DNA of 64,000 nt, taken from the NCBI RefSeq assembly GCF_042477335.2, contig NC_091245.1, positions 229,461,501 to 229,525,500 on the forward strand, read 5' to 3'. The notes beneath the pieces are model-generated. The model was not told the origin of the DNA and did not search any database. It worked only from the letters and a program-made list of their open reading frames with translations. Both the position numbers and the translations under genes were made by a program. Numbering within the stretch: the first letter of the stretch is position 1; each line of letters begins with the position of its first letter. Source of the stretch: Ovis canadensis. Lineage: Eukaryota; Chordata; Mammalia; Artiodactyla; Bovidae. Shown piece after piece: positions 36,741-49,245 of the stretch.

Positions 36741-37577
36741 ATCACTACTGTTGTACAAACAGCTTAAGGCAGGGAGACAGAAAGATTGACGTGTATTTTG
36801 ACCTAGACTGGTTGGAAAGTATTGCGACACCAAACAGGAGGGGGATAGGTGTCCAGAAAGGAAGGCTGAGGCCAGAGAAAACACACATAATAAAACAAAT
36901 CATTGCTCATTAAGTCCTGCTGTAAAGTACATCCTTGACACAGCAGGTGAGATTAACCTCCTTGGAGACGCGGTCTGAATTTGCTCCTATAATCACTTCC
37001 GGGTGGGGGCAGGGAAGAGGAGAGAGGATAAAATGGGCTGACATGTCAGAAGAGAGCGCTGAGGTGGCATCTCAGGTGTACCGTATACACACTCCCACCG
37101 TTCTTCCTCAAGAGCAAGCTGACTGTGTCCCAAGTCCAGGGTCACAGTGGATGACTGAGGAGATGCTGTCTTCATAAGCAGGGAAGCTCATCAAAGCTTG
37201 AGAGATGCTCTTAAAACACTGTGCCGTCCCATTGACAGAAAACCTGACCAGAGCTTTCATTAAAAATTATTCTGCATCTCAAGCAGTCACTGAAGCAGGA
37301 GGTTGTAATAAGATTCAATGATTTTGGATTCAACAGTACAGCTTCCCACTGTGAGAACTCAAATGTTGATTAGGTTCTGGGCAGAAGCTGGTACGCAGAG
37401 ACTGATGGTCAATCTGCAGACTCCCCCAGAGGGCAGGGGCACTTCTTGGGCAGCCACCTGGGGGACCTGAGCTCCCTTGGGCAACAGGGCCTGCCGTGTG
37501 GCATGTGACACAGAGGCTACAAGCTGTGGTGGTCTGTTTGGGGGAAAGAAGGGGTCCTCCTCTGCACAGGTAGAAAA

Positions 37578-37789
37578 AAAGAAAATGTTAGTTGCTCAGT
37601 CATGTCTGATTCTTTGCGACCCCATGGACTGGAGCCCACCAGGCTCCTCTGCCCATGGGATTCTCCAGGCAAGACTACTAGAGCGGGTTGCCATTCCCTT
37701 CTCCAGGTGATCTTCCTGAGCCTGGGATTGAACCCAGGTCTCCTGCATTGCAGGTAGACTTTTTACTGTCTGAGCCACCAGGAAAGCCT
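37578..37789 (-). mobile_element. Bov-tA SINE, antisense, 12-bp duplication
   Basis: Flanked by ACAGGTAGAAAA at 37566-37577 and 37790-37801. Confidence 0.93.
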
Positions 37790-37854
37790 ACAGGTAGAAA
37801 AGAATCCCCCCAAATTAACTATGAAAATGTAATCAACTGATAATCTTTCTTTAA

Positions 37855-38070
37855 CTCTTTGCCAATGTCACCTTAGTGAGGCCCACACTGACCACCCCAA
37901 CACTCCCCTTTCCTAACTTGTTCTGTGTCTCTCCATAGCAGTTATCACCTTGTAATAGACTAGATAATTTACCTGTTTTAACTTATTTATTAATAATGTC
38001 TGTCTACTCCATCCTCTACCCCATCTCAATTCCAGGATGTCCATATGTACCTCCAGCCCCTAGATGTTAA
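37855..38070 (+). mobile_element. L2 LINE 3' fragment
   Basis: CCTTAGTGAGGCCCACACTG, ATAGCAGTTATCACC and AATGTCTGTCTACTCC follow the order of the L2 3' end. DNA at 38160-38400 may be another L2 piece in reverse. Confidence 0.6.
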
Positions 38071-38749
38071 AAAAATAAAAAAGGGATTCTCTCTCTCCTC
38101 CAACTGACATATATACTTGGATCAGGCATGGAGCTTGAGTATACACATGAATAGACCAAAGTTCCTGCCTTAAAGAACTCATGATCAGGAAGGCAAGACA
38201 GATGAAAGGGCCAGATACGTCCACATCCTGCGAAAAGTGACCCAAGAGGTCCACACAGGATGCCAGGGAAAGCCTGAAGGGGTACCTAAGCCAGACTGGG
38301 GAAGCCTTTGGCTCAGTGTGACAGGGAAGGCTGCCAAAAGGACATCCTGAAACCAAGTCTTAAAGGGCAAGGTCATTATTATCCACTGGACAGTGTGGGC
38401 AACAATTGCACAGACGTGTCAGCTCCATGGTTCATTTGGTGGTTAGTAGTTTGGCATAGCTGGAAGTAAGCAGTATGGCAAGCAATGGCCCAAAGATCCC
38501 ATTAGCCTTTAAACTAAGGGCTTTTTTTGGCTGTTGTGGACACATTGGCCATGAAGAAGGGCAAATTCAGTGGCCACGCATTTGATGGGAAACATTACAA
38601 AGTCCAGTCCCAGCTGCCTCAACCGCAGCCTCTGTGCTGATCTGCTCCTCACTGGGTAAAGGAGTGTCTCTCTGGGGGAATCTCCCAGAAACCGCCTTGG
38701 CCACTTGAACAAGACAGCACACAGTCCTTGGAGGCACTGATAAGCTCAC

Positions 38750-38911
38750 CGGCTCTCTTTATCCTCTTCCTCTCCTTCAGCTGGTAGGGTTTGTGATCAT
38801 GAGACAAAGGAATGGCATTCCCATCCTTGTCACATAGGACCCCACGCGAGTCACCCACGTTGGCCACAGTGAGGTCTTTATCTGATAGCAGAGCAATCAA
38901 ACACGTTGTCC
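38750..38911 (-). CDS. PPM1L: PPM1L penultimate coding exon (PP2C core)
   Basis: This internal exon of 162 nt on the minus strand has an acceptor TGTTTTGCAG ending at 38912 and a donor GTGAGC beginning at 38749. It carries two bases of a split glycine codon, 53 full codons (about residues 193-245) and one base of the next split glycine. The translation runs from TTCLIALLSDKDLTVANVGD to KERKRIKRA. It contains the PP2C motif VGDSRG and a LSHDHKP motif. Its 3' phase joins exactly to the exon at 35193, restoring RAG-GFISF. Reading on past the donor gives a spurious extension, which I exclude. No frameshift. The preceding exon is not in the window, so 38912-64000 is intron. Confidence 0.95.
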
Positions 38912-40965
38912 CTGCAAAACAGAAGAGAGAGGCCACATGGGTGGTCAGCGGTGCTGTGAGGGTAAGCTGCTTCTCGAGGTTACTGGAGTCTTCAGGCATT
39001 AAAACTGCTCCTGCTGGGTGAGCATCTGACTCCAGCCACTCCGGGAAGGAGGGCTGTTCACTTCAACAACACTGATCAGATCTGACAGTCAATTTTCTTA
39101 ACCATGTTGGAGTGTCACTGAAATCGGCTAGGATAAGATGATCATTTTCCCAAATCATTGTTATCTCTGGTTCTCTTGATTTAAGTGCATATCACACTTA
39201 ACAGGATTAGGAGAGAATCAGAATTGGCTTGAAGCTTCAGACAATGGATACTTATTTTCTGCCTCTTGTTGGTACTTAGGTTCTGCGAAATCCCAGTTGA
39301 AAGTGGGAAGAATGGGGGGTGGGCTCTCAGTGGGAGCACCTGGACACACCAGGAAATGACAGATGGTAACAACCAGATCCTATGGAGCCAGGGGCACAGC
39401 CTATGCAAACTAGTGTATACAAAGTCTGAGAGGAAAGACCAGGGGCCAGAAATAGGTCGGCTCCAGGGTGTGATGTGGGAGTCCATCACGGGAGAGGCAG
39501 GAAAACCTACTGTGATGAGAGAAATGACACCTAGGCCAATAGGAGGTGGGGCTTGAAGGTGGTCAGAGTCAGAAGGGAAGTAAGAGTGAAGAGCTGTTTA
39601 CCTGGGGCCACAAAGACATACAAGGGCACGTTCCCTCTCCTCAAACTCTTCCTGGAACAAGAATGGATAAAAGCAATAGAACTACAGAGTCTGGTCTACT
39701 TGGAGGTCATCCTTCTTACCTGCCCATTACCCTCTGTTCAGCCCCCTCACCTTTCTCCTCCGGCCTTCTGACAGTGTCACTGAATATGCAAATACCTGCT
39801 GAAATGCACAATCCATTAAGCTCTTGCTTCAAACTGATAATGACCTTCCTTATTAAAATTATGCATCAATTAGTCTTCATTAATATTTAACCTCCTCATT
39901 AAGAAGGTCATATTCCATAACAGAATGTAAACTGCATCTAAATAGCTCTTGCTCTTCATAGAAAAAGAGCAAAGGCTAAATTCTTAAATAGACATAAAGA
40001 ATAAATACAGGTTGATATCAAGAGGGAGGAGAATAATCAGTATATTCAGCTATTATATAGTTCTATTCAAAATTCCACGCTAAAGCCTGTGTAGCTCAAA
40101 AGTGCCTTGATTAGAAATAGAAACACATTTCTAATGTTGGTTGTCTCAGGATGTCTGATATGAAAGGCCTTGTAAAGGAAAAAGACTAATCTCAGGATTA
40201 TCAAAGCAAATCACAAAGCTTTTATCTTAAAAAACTGTAAAAATGCAAATGTAACCGTAAGAACAATCCATATGATTAGAAATTGTTATTCTTAGTTTTT
40301 GATATTAGCTGCATTCTGGTGTTCAACTGACCTCACTTTGTCTTCAAGCATCTGCTTGTGTTAACCTGTGATCACAATGACAGCACAAATTCTCCTAGAA
40401 GGCACACGCTCGGAAGTTTGAACAGTGAAATGGAGACACTATGTTATTGGGGTATTGTATGGTTTGGGGGCATTATTCAACTCAAAGACCCCCCTTTTCT
40501 TCTCACTTGGTGCACTTTGAGAACTCATAGCCCAGAAAGGACTTTCAGGTGCCCATATGAGGGAAGCACAAGGATCCACTTGGCTGAGCTATGAGCCCCT
40601 TCCACACCCCCATTTCAGTCACCGCAGCTCTATATCCATTGTTAGCTTAATTGAACTGCGATGTATCTTTTTTTTTTTTAAGAGGAGAGAGGTCATTCCT
40701 ATGGTCAGAAAAAAAATTGAGATGTAATTGTATATGGGTTTAAAAACCCCTGAAGGATTTTAAGGAGGATAGTGATATGATGAGATCTGTGTTTTATAAG
40801 ATCACATCGGTGGCTCTGTGGAAGGTAAACCAGAAGCAGGGAGAACAGGGAGAGTTCACGAGAATCTGAATTACTGTTGTAAACAAAAGGATCGAGGATC
40901 AGTAACAGATTATTTAAAATCAGAATGGACAGGTCATAGAGAACAAGGAAATAAAGGAGAGGGGA

Positions 40966-41186
40966 AAAAGTGAAAGTGAAAGTGAAGTCGCTCAGTCATG
41001 TCCGACTCTTTGCGACCCCATGGACTGTGGCCCGCCAGGCTCCTCGGCCTGTGGGATTCTCCAGGCAAGAGTACTGGAGTGGGTTGCCATTTCCTTCTCC
41101 AAGAGATCTTCCCAACCCAGGGATTGAACCCAGGTCTCCCGCATTGCAGGCAGACACTTTACCATCTGAGCCACCAGGGAAGCTCA
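40966..41186 (-). mobile_element. Bov-tA SINE, antisense, 13-bp duplication
   Basis: Flanked by AAAGGAGAGGGGA at 40953-40965 and 41187-41199. Confidence 0.94.
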
Positions 41187-42189
41187 AAAGGAGAGGGGAG
41201 AAGTCTAGAATAATGTCCTGGTGTCTCGAAGACAGTGGGGAGGGGCACTGGGTGCTCCATGGACAAGCACTTAAGGAAATGTCTACTTGGGCTTCTGGGA
41301 AAGGCTTTCTCTCTCACTGAAGGAGACACCATGCAGAACACAATGCATTTCTTTGGCCTCGTGTGGCTCCTGTGTTTCCTGGAGGGGTGGCAGCCAAGTT
41401 GTACCAGGAGGGGCTACAGCTGAGAGTCAAGGCTCTGTGCCCAGGAGGAGGAGCCAAGGGGTGAGAACCTGAGTCCCTGAGACATCACAGGACTTCTGAA
41501 CCAGCCTAGACTTGGCCTGGTCTTGTTCTGGGAGACACCAAATGTCCTTACTCTTTAAGGCTTTTCATGTTGGATTTTGTTGTTATTTCTTCTTGTGGTA
41601 TCCTAACTGGTTCAAGGGCTCATTGTTCAATAAGGGGGTTTCTGGATGAGAGATTTAGTGTGACTGCTTTGCTTCATTCACACATAAAGATTCATGGCTT
41701 GCCAACTTCTCTGTCAAGAACACGATCCTATTGTTCCTATGGGTCAATAAAATCTACCTCCTGGTGTGGATTTCAGGAATGTACCGCTTTGAGAAAGTGG
41801 AAACTGCTTGTGTCAACAACAGACTCTTAGACCGGACAAAAGGGTGAGCCCCAGATGGCAGAACGAGAGTTGCAGGCAGCGTTGAGGATAACTGAAATGT
41901 TACCATTCTCCCTCCATAGAAACCTGCCTGTGTCCTGGGTGGAGGCCCAAGCATGATTGGAAACAAAACACGATGCTTCACTGTAAACAACTTATTGTTT
42001 GGAATTTGCATAATTTATAATCTAATCTTATGTTATAGCAGAATGTAACTACCTGATGGTTCAGAAAAATGCACATTATGCCCAAGAGGAAACACGCCAA
42101 GCCTTTTGTCTTTGGGCCTCTGTGTTCCCTCTGCCTAGCACAGTGCCTGGTCCTTGACACTGGCTGAATTGCACATGGTGATGATTCAG

Positions 42190-42435
42190 TTCAAGCATGA
42201 CATCTTCGGAGGCCCTCTCTGATGGGGGATCTAATTTCCTCTTGATGTCCTTTATTGCCTTCAGAACACATAATTATGTAAATATCTTGTTTATTTCTTT
42301 AAGCAGTTTATTTAATGCCAATCTTCCCCAGTACAATGTAAACTTCACAAGAGTAAGAATATCACCTGCTTGTTCTTCCTCCTATAATGCTGAAGTCTAG
42401 AATACTGCAGACCTCAATATTTGCTGAATAAACAA
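42190..42435 (+). mobile_element. L2 LINE 3' end
   Basis: GGAGGCCCTCTCTGATG, TACAATGTAAACTTCACAAG and the terminal TATTTGCTGAATAAA match the L2 3' end. Confidence 0.75.
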
Positions 42436-43235
42436 CAGAGGAGTGATAAACAATCACACACTCTCTTTGGTCCTGATCTAATGTTATGCTGAGCCCCTGC
42501 CGTCTTGCTCTGAGTATATCAAACCAGTTCAGTAGCACACTGTACAACATCTTCTAGATATTACCACAGCAGGGAGATACCCAACTGTAGCAAAATACAT
42601 TTTTTACACTGATCAAAACATAAGGACCCTCCTGTACATGTATAAGCATGCTCACAGGCACACTGTTAGCAAGTAGACCGAAGTTCCAGCCTAGGCCTGG
42701 CCCTAGCTCTTTCCTCTAGTCCAGGCTCTTGGGCCAATGCAAATGAAACATGGGTAGGGTGCCCATCCTCAACAGCTTCCAAAGCCATAGCACGTTGGGA
42801 AGTAATAAAAATGCATCATGGTGACCATTACATGAGCAATCTGTGTCTACTTCTGACCTCAATTTGTACTTCAGCAAAGCAGGCACGTTTTTGTGTTGTT
42901 CTATTAATTCTTGTTTTCCTTAGGGAAGAACACACAAAGGCCAATTACTTATTAGCCTATTCCTCTAAACCAGCATGTTCTCTCTTCATTTAATTTCTAG
43001 GACGCCAAGTAAAAGTACACAAGAAAATCTGTTCTGGACTTACCTAAGTATTTTTATTGGCTAACATTATTCAGTGAATTCATCTGATGAGTTGAGCTGG
43101 AGAAAAATGTAAATCTTAATGAGGGATAAGTAGTTTGGGACATCTCAGCCATCTTTCAAAATCTGAATTGAAAACTTTTCCAGTGAAACTAGTAACAAAG
43201 TAGTAATAGTTTGTTCAGCACTACGAATGCCACTA

Positions 43236-43416
43236 GTGTCGGTCACTCGGTCGTGTCTGACTCTTTGCAACCCCATGGACTGTAGCCCGTCTGGCAAAGA
43301 ATACTAGAGTGGGGAGCCGTTCCCTCCTTCAGGGGATCTTTCCAACCCAGGGGTCGAACCTGGGTCTCCCACACTGCAGGCAAATTTTTTATTGTCTAAG
43401 CCACCAGGGAAGCCCA
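43236..43416 (-). mobile_element. Bov-tA SINE, antisense, with internal deletion
   Basis: Part of the Bov-A body (after GTAGCCCG) is missing; the tRNA-like end (TAAGCCACCAGGGAAGCCC) is intact. Confidence 0.9.
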
Positions 43417-43442
43417 TGAACCTACAAACACACTTGCAGTTG

Positions 43443-43560
43443 ATTTCCTGACACCTTATGGTTGAGAAGATGTAGGTATTATTCTTCCATTTAAGCAGAT
43501 GAGAAAAATGGGACTCAGAGAATTCAAGTGTCATATCCATGATTACATGACTCAGTGCAT
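43443..43560 (-). mobile_element. MIR SINE fragment, antisense
   Basis: AGATGTAGGTATTATTCTTCC and GATGAGAAAAATGGGACTC are MIR reverse landmarks. Confidence 0.65.
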
Positions 43561-43684
43561 ATGTAATGAAAGACCAAATTGACTAAAAAACCAGGGAATC
43601 CGGAATTATTAGTAGTAACAATAACAATGATAGACCTTCTGTTTATGCATTTTACTATAATGCTAAACATTTTATTTATATTAT

Positions 43685-43865
43685 GTATACATTTTATGTA
43701 TATTTTGTAATCTGCACTACCTACAAGAAGGCATAATTATCTCCATCTAACAGATGGGGAAACTAGGTCTCAGACAAGACAGCAATCTGCCCAGGCCACT
43801 CACGTGGTCTGTCTGATTCCCTGGCCCAAACCTTTGATAACTGGCACTCCTTGCTCTAAACTGTT
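43685..43865 (-). mobile_element. MIR SINE fragment, antisense
   Basis: AACAGATGGGGAAACTAGG and the sequence after it match the reverse MIR core. Confidence 0.7.
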
Positions 43866-44564
43866 CTCTTCCACCTCCAAGAAGGAATGACTTCTGTGAC
43901 CAGTTTCTGCATTTGTGTTTCGAATAGTCCCCATCAACTTGCCCTCTTTTGTAGTATAAACTAGTGCATGTTACAGAAATGTTTGTAAACCAGAAAAAAT
44001 TCTGATTCATGTGAGATGAATTTCCTTTCATATAACTGTAGTCTGGATTAACTTAAAGCTGATACATTTCAAATTCTCAATAATGATCAATCAGAAAATA
44101 TCTGAACTTCTGCAGGTAAAAAGCAAGCAACTTGGATTAACTTTACATCCTTTCCAGCTTGAACATTTTGCTGGTTTTGAATAGGAACTGCAAACTCCTA
44201 TGTCTTCAGGTATAAGAAAAAGCTTATGATCCTCTTGGAGTAGCTTTACCCCTGTACTTTTGACAGGATCCTGGGTTCTGAAGATGTTTTTTACTCTAAG
44301 AATGGGCAGGCATGAAGATAAGAGGCAACTGACACCAGGTTTCAGCGCTGGGTCCACAGCAAGCAGCGGTGGGGCTTGTGGCAAACTAGGAATGCATGCT
44401 AAGGGGGCAGCATTTCCTCTGCAGTGAAAATGGCTGCCATGGGGGAGTGAAGGCCCGATGTAAATAGTTATTCAGATTTTTCAAGAGAAGCTGTTTTTAT
44501 GTGAACTCTGACTTATATAATGGTGACCATGTTTATTAAAAAAAAAAAAACAATGCAGGCCACA

Positions 44565-44785
44565 TACTGCTATATTCAAAATGGATAACCAACAAGGTCC
44601 TACTGTATGGCACAGGGTACTCTGCTCAGTGTTATACGGCAGTCTGGATGGGAGGAGAGTTTGGGGGAGAATGGATATATGTATATGTATGGCTGAGTCC
44701 CTCTGCTGTCCACTGGAAACTATCACAGCACTGTTAATTGGCTATACTCCAAAATAAAATAAAAAGTTAAATAAAAATAATACAG
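44565..44785 (+). mobile_element. Artiodactyl L1 3'UTR fragment
   Basis: GGATAACCAACAAGGTCCTAC .. GGCTATACTCCAAAATAAAAT is the artiodactyl L1 3'UTR, followed by an A-rich tail. An A run lies at its 5' side (44539-44550). Confidence 0.85.
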
Positions 44786-45048
44786 ATAACAACAATTTAA
44801 AAAACCCAATGCATGCCAAACAATAGGCAACTGTATGTCAAATGATTCTTTGACCCATTAGACTGGCAACTTCTTTTTGACCCAGGATGACACCTTATTC
44901 ACTGCAGTATTCTTATCACAGTGCTTCGTACTCTGCACAGACCCTAATGTTGGGAGGGATGCTAAGGACTGAAGTGGTGGTAAGGGAAGTGGGGGTGCTT
45001 ATCTATATACAACTTATACTAATTGTAGTATTTATACAATTCACATCT

Positions 45049-45642
45049 TCAGTTCAGTCGCTCAGTCACGTCCGACTCTTTGCGACCCCATAAATTGTAG
45101 CACTCCAGGCCTCCTTGTCCACCACTAACTCCTGGAGTTTACTCAAACTCATTTCCATCGTGTCAGTGATGCCATCCAGCCATCTCATCCTCTGTTGTCC
45201 CCTTCTCCTCCTGCCTCCAATCCCTCCCAGCATCAGGGTCTTTTCAAATAAGTCAACTCTTCACATGAGGTGGCCAAAGTATTGGAGTTTCAGCTTTAGC
45301 ATCATTCCTTCCAGTGAATACCCAGGACTCATCTGCTTTAGGATGGACTGGTTGGACCTCCTTGCCGTCCAAGGGACTCTCAAGAGTCTTCTCCAACACC
45401 ACAGTTCAAAAGCAGCAATTCTTCTGCACTCAGCTTTCTTCACAGTCAAACTCTCACATCCATACCTGACCACAGGAAAAACCATACCCTTGACTAGACG
45501 AACCTTCGTTGGCAAAGTGATGCCTCTGCTTTTTAATATGCTGTCTAGGTTGGTCATAACTTTCCTTCCAAGAAGTAAGCGTCTTTTAATTTCATGGCTG
45601 CAGTCATAATCTGCAGTGATTTTGGAGCCCAGAAAAATAAAG
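45049..45642 (-). mobile_element. BovB fragment, antisense
   Basis: From TTCAGTTCAGTCGCTCAGTCACG to GGAGCCCAGAAAAATAAAG; the end overlaps a perfect palindrome. Confidence 0.94.
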
Positions 45643-45664
45643 GTGTGAAAAAATTCACACCTTT
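45639..45664. repeat. Perfect 11-bp inverted repeat, 4-nt loop
   Basis: AAAGGTGTGAA at 45639-45649 pairs with TTCACACCTTT at 45654-45664 across an AAAA loop, at the 5'-truncation border of the BovB. Confidence 0.95.
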
Positions 45665-46161
45665 GTCCTATGTAAATATATATACTCTTATTTTTTGAAA
45701 AATATTAAGAGTTGTCCAGTTGATGGGATGTTAGACCACTTTGTTTTCTTTATACTTTTCTGCATTAAGATGAATGTAATGTTACTTAAAACCACAAATT
45801 ATTCAGAAGGCATATCCCATAAATTATTCACAACTTTTCAGAAAGTATATCCACTGCATGAAGCAAAGTATTCAAGACATAAAACAGAAAAAGCAGAACT
45901 GACAGTCACGGTAGCAGGATACGGTACAGGTAGAAAAAAGACGCAGAGGAACAGCAGTAACAAACGACAACAGCACCACTGTCGACAGATGGCCAAGTTC
46001 AAATTCAGGTCTGACCGTCAGTGACTGTCCATCATCGACTCAGTGACAGACAAGGGAAGCTCAGCTGCCTTCAGGCTCCCTGCACAGCCTCACCTCGCCT
46101 CTGAGCAGGGCTATCTACAATTTCTACTCAGAGCAAAACACCCAGCCCTGAAACTGAAGGT

Positions 46162-46368
46162 GAAAATGCTAGTCTTTCAGTCATGTTCAACTGCAACCCC
46201 ACGGACTGTAGCCCACCGGGCTGCTCTGTGCATGGGATTCTCCAGACAAGAATACCGCAGTGGGCAGCCATTCTCTTCTCAAGGGGATCTTCCCAACCCA
46301 GGGATCAAACCCAGGTCTCCCACACCGCAGGCAGATTCTCTAATGTCTGAGCTACCAGGGAAGCTCCA
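46162..46368 (-). mobile_element. Bov-tA SINE, antisense
   Basis: Diverged reverse Bov-tA. The duplication CAGCCCTGA is visible at 46143-46151 and 46371-46379. Confidence 0.9.
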
Positions 46369-46784
46369 CTCAGCCCTGAGTTCCCATCAAAACACAGTAC
46401 CTTCAACCCTTTGCACTCCCCTCCCCCTCTTCCTATATGCAGAAAACTATGATTTAAAAAACTAGAGTAATGAGAATCCCTATTTTATGAAAGTTCAGCT
46501 TACTGCAACATCTTCTTATGTGCCTGACACTGCAGTTTCACTTTTTCTGGTGAGGGAGTGGGGAGGCTGGGCTGAGTGGAGAAAGCCGGATGTGATTAGC
46601 TGGGTGCGATTAGCCGGTGCTGGCCTGCTTCAAAGCAGTGGATGTTTTCCCAGTGAGGCACCACACCGTGAATGCCACTGGCTCAAGCTAACAGTGATTG
46701 CCCTCTGTGACAAAAAGTCTTTTTTAAGAGAATTTAAATTTTTTCCTTTTTTTTTTTTCTTCAGAAAAGAGAGAAAGAAATTGG

Positions 46785-46890
46785 GAGATGAGTGAAGAAG
46801 AGGTGACAAGGGGAAAGGGAAGGAAGTGGACACACACAGGAGCAGAGAGAGACTGAGAGGGAGAAAAAGAGAGGGAGAGAGAATGAATGA
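46785..46890. repeat. Purine-rich (GA)n low-complexity tract
   Basis: A run of AGAGAGAGAC / GAGAAAAAGAGAGG type sequence. Confidence 0.85.
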
Positions 46891-47703
46891 CTATTTCGGA
46901 GAAGGTGCTACAGCTGCCTAAAAGCCATTCTTTATACACAGCAAAGGAGAATCAATACATTCATATGATAAGCAAAGATAGGTTTATCTTGAACAGGTTT
47001 GACAATGAATGTGAGTTCAATAACACAATTCCAGAGCCTAAATGACATCAAGACCTGGTAACTGACAGAAATTATATTGGTGTGCAACATATTGGAAAAA
47101 GAGCAGGCAAAGCCAGCCACTAATGGAAGCATTACAGGAAATGATAAGATCACTGTCGGCAGGGGCTTCTAGCCCCTACCTTCCACAGCCAACATTGTGA
47201 TGAGCCCTGAAACACAGATAAAATGTCAGGCAGCTTGGAGATAAGGTTCCTGGGCCCCATCCCCCATCTGCACAACCTCTAAGTCTACCAAAATTTGACT
47301 TGCTTGGATCCTGCTCACCACTCTTGTAATCGTTAATGCCATGGCAGACACACCTGTCTGGGACAATCCACTGTCTGAAAAACTAGAGTGAGCTCTAATC
47401 TTTCCTTCTTTATTCCTTTTCTCTCATTAATGCCTGAGTCTTTGCATCCCATACTCTATATCCTCAGGCCATCTTTGAATTTCTATATTAATGTGCATGG
47501 CTGGGGCTACTAAATTAATAGTAACTAACTTTTCAAGCCATAAGTCAATAACTCTACTGTAATGAGTCTTGTGAGTTTGAAAGCTATTTTATGCTATAAG
47601 GGCCCTGAATGGAAAGCAACTGGAAAGAGATCTACGTGCAGAGAGATACGTGTGGGTCAAATTGTGAGAGCTGCTATATACTGTCCATGCACCATGAAAG
47701 CAA

Positions 47704-47910
47704 GTGAAAGTGTTAGTGCTCAGTCGTGTCTGACTCTTTGCGACCCCATGGACTGTAGCTCACCAGGCTCCTCTGTCCATGGAATTCTCCAGGGAAGAAT
47801 ACTGGAGTGGATAGCCATTCCCCTCTCCATTGATCTTCTCGATCCAGGGATTGAATCTGGGTCTCCCACATTGCAGGCAGATTCTTTACCATCTGAGCCA
47901 CCAGAGCCAT
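47704..47910 (-). mobile_element. Bov-tA SINE, antisense
   Basis: From AGTGAAAGTGTTAGTGCTCAG to CCATCTGAGCCACCAG. Confidence 0.92.
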
Positions 47911-47934
47911 TTGCTATGTGCAGAGGTAATTTCT

Positions 47935-48045
47935 TTAATTCTAACAGCCTATGAGGTACTATTGTCCCCATTTTACAGATGGTAAAACTGAGATTAAAAG
48001 AGCAGCCCAAGATCATTCGGCTAGTGAGCGACAGAATTTAAGTAG
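47935..48045 (-). mobile_element. MIR SINE fragment, antisense
   Basis: CCATTTTACAGATGGTAAAAC and TCATTCGGCTAGTGAGCGAC are MIR reverse landmarks. Confidence 0.75.
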
Positions 48046-49045
48046 TCTGTTGCCTGAGTGTTGCTTTCAACCTTGAAGCAGGCTGTGGCTAGCCCATGGT
48101 TCTTGTTTCTGTGCAAACCAGATGTCTTAAGGCAACTCTTCCTTAAGAGATTTATTAAGGAGATTAGCATCTTCAAAAAAGGGCCGTAATACATGTTCAA
48201 GTTGACAATGACTACAGTGTGAACAGTGCCTCCTAGAACCTGTGGGCAAATATGCACGGTGATGTGGGCAACCCTGCTTCTAGGCTATACCCTGGCCTGG
48301 CCACCCCATACCACCTGTCCCGGGAGGGAAGAGACCAGAGGAGAGGGTCGCTCGGTAAGGAATTTCAGCAGAACAGCCGAACATGAGAGGTTTTCAGCTT
48401 CACGTGAAGACTAGCAGTAGCCCAAAAGCCCAAGCTGGAAGACTGAGATACTGACAGCAACACATGTGAGGCCACATCCGAGAGAACATTAAGGCCTTCT
48501 TCCAGGAAGGCCTGAGGTATTAGCACTAAGAAGGCAAACTATCTCGTGGCTTTCCAGACAGAGAGAGCAGTGATAGGACGCACCACACAGAGGCTCATGT
48601 GAGCCCCCCACAACATGGCACCCCTTTCGGTCCTCCTTTTTAACCGAAGCTGTCTCAACTTCCCCTCATCACATGCTGGAGGGCAGAGTGGCAGAAATAA
48701 CACCGTGTGAGAAAACAAGCTCTATTACCAATTGTAATTTTCTCTTCCTCTCTGAGACTTCTGCATAAGCAAAAATATCAGCCTTTGAGTTTAACACTGG
48801 CTGACTGTGAGGCAATCAGTTTGATGGCAAATTCTATTATTTTAAACCCTAGGTAATCTAATTCCAGACTTAGGTTTATTTGGGCTCTTCCTTGGCAGAC
48901 ATACAGTAATTAATAAAATGACAAGAAGAAATAAGAAAGCAGGTACAAGTGCCAGAAAGGTCTTTTCCACAAATGAGCTGTGTTATCCTAAATAAGATAA
49001 TCTATTTTATGGGGGGAGGGAAGTTAGGGTTAGGGTGTGTGACCT

Positions 49046-49245
49046 GTCACCTCAGTCATGTCCGACTCTTTGCGACCCTATGGACTATAGTCCTCCAGGC
49101 TTCTCTGTCAATGGGATTCTCCAGCCAAAAATACTGGACTGGATTGCCATGCCCTCCTCCAGGGGATCTACCCAACCCAGGGATCGAACCCACGTTTCCT
49201 GCATTGCAGGTGGACTTTTTACCCACTGAGTCACCTCGGTAATTC
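49046..49245 (-). mobile_element. Bov-tA SINE, antisense
   Basis: Reverse Bov-tA from CCTCAGTCATGTCCGACTC to CTGAGTCACCTCGG. Confidence 0.9.

Larger units (their letters stand above)
35194..38749 (-). other. PPM1L: PPM1L last intron
   Basis: This 3,556-bp interval is bounded by a GT donor (38749-38748) and an AG acceptor (35195-35194) on the minus strand. It holds two MIRs, one split by a Bov-tA, another Bov-tA with a 12-bp duplication, an L2 fragment and possibly a second. 35200-35690 and 36740-37560 show no recognisable element. Confidence 0.9.

Noticed and set aside
38649-38749. Extension of the PPM1L reading frame beyond RAG (ELISASKDC...)
   Set aside because: It is read-through of the GTGAGC donor into intron; the exon ends at 38750, where it joins the next exon in phase.
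38912-38999. N-terminal extension of the same PPM1L frame starting MPEDSSN
   Set aside because: It lies upstream of the TTTTGCAG acceptor in the intron and does not resemble PP2C sequence.
40968-41213. Overlapping open frames of about 60-115 codons on both strands with MGFSRQEYWSGLPFPSP-like words, recurring at many places
   Set aside because: They are translations of Bov-tA/Bov-A SINEs; the same peptides appear wherever the SINE lies, with no coding constraint.
49022-49038. Two telomere-like TTAGGG units
   Set aside because: Only two units; too short for an interstitial telomere.
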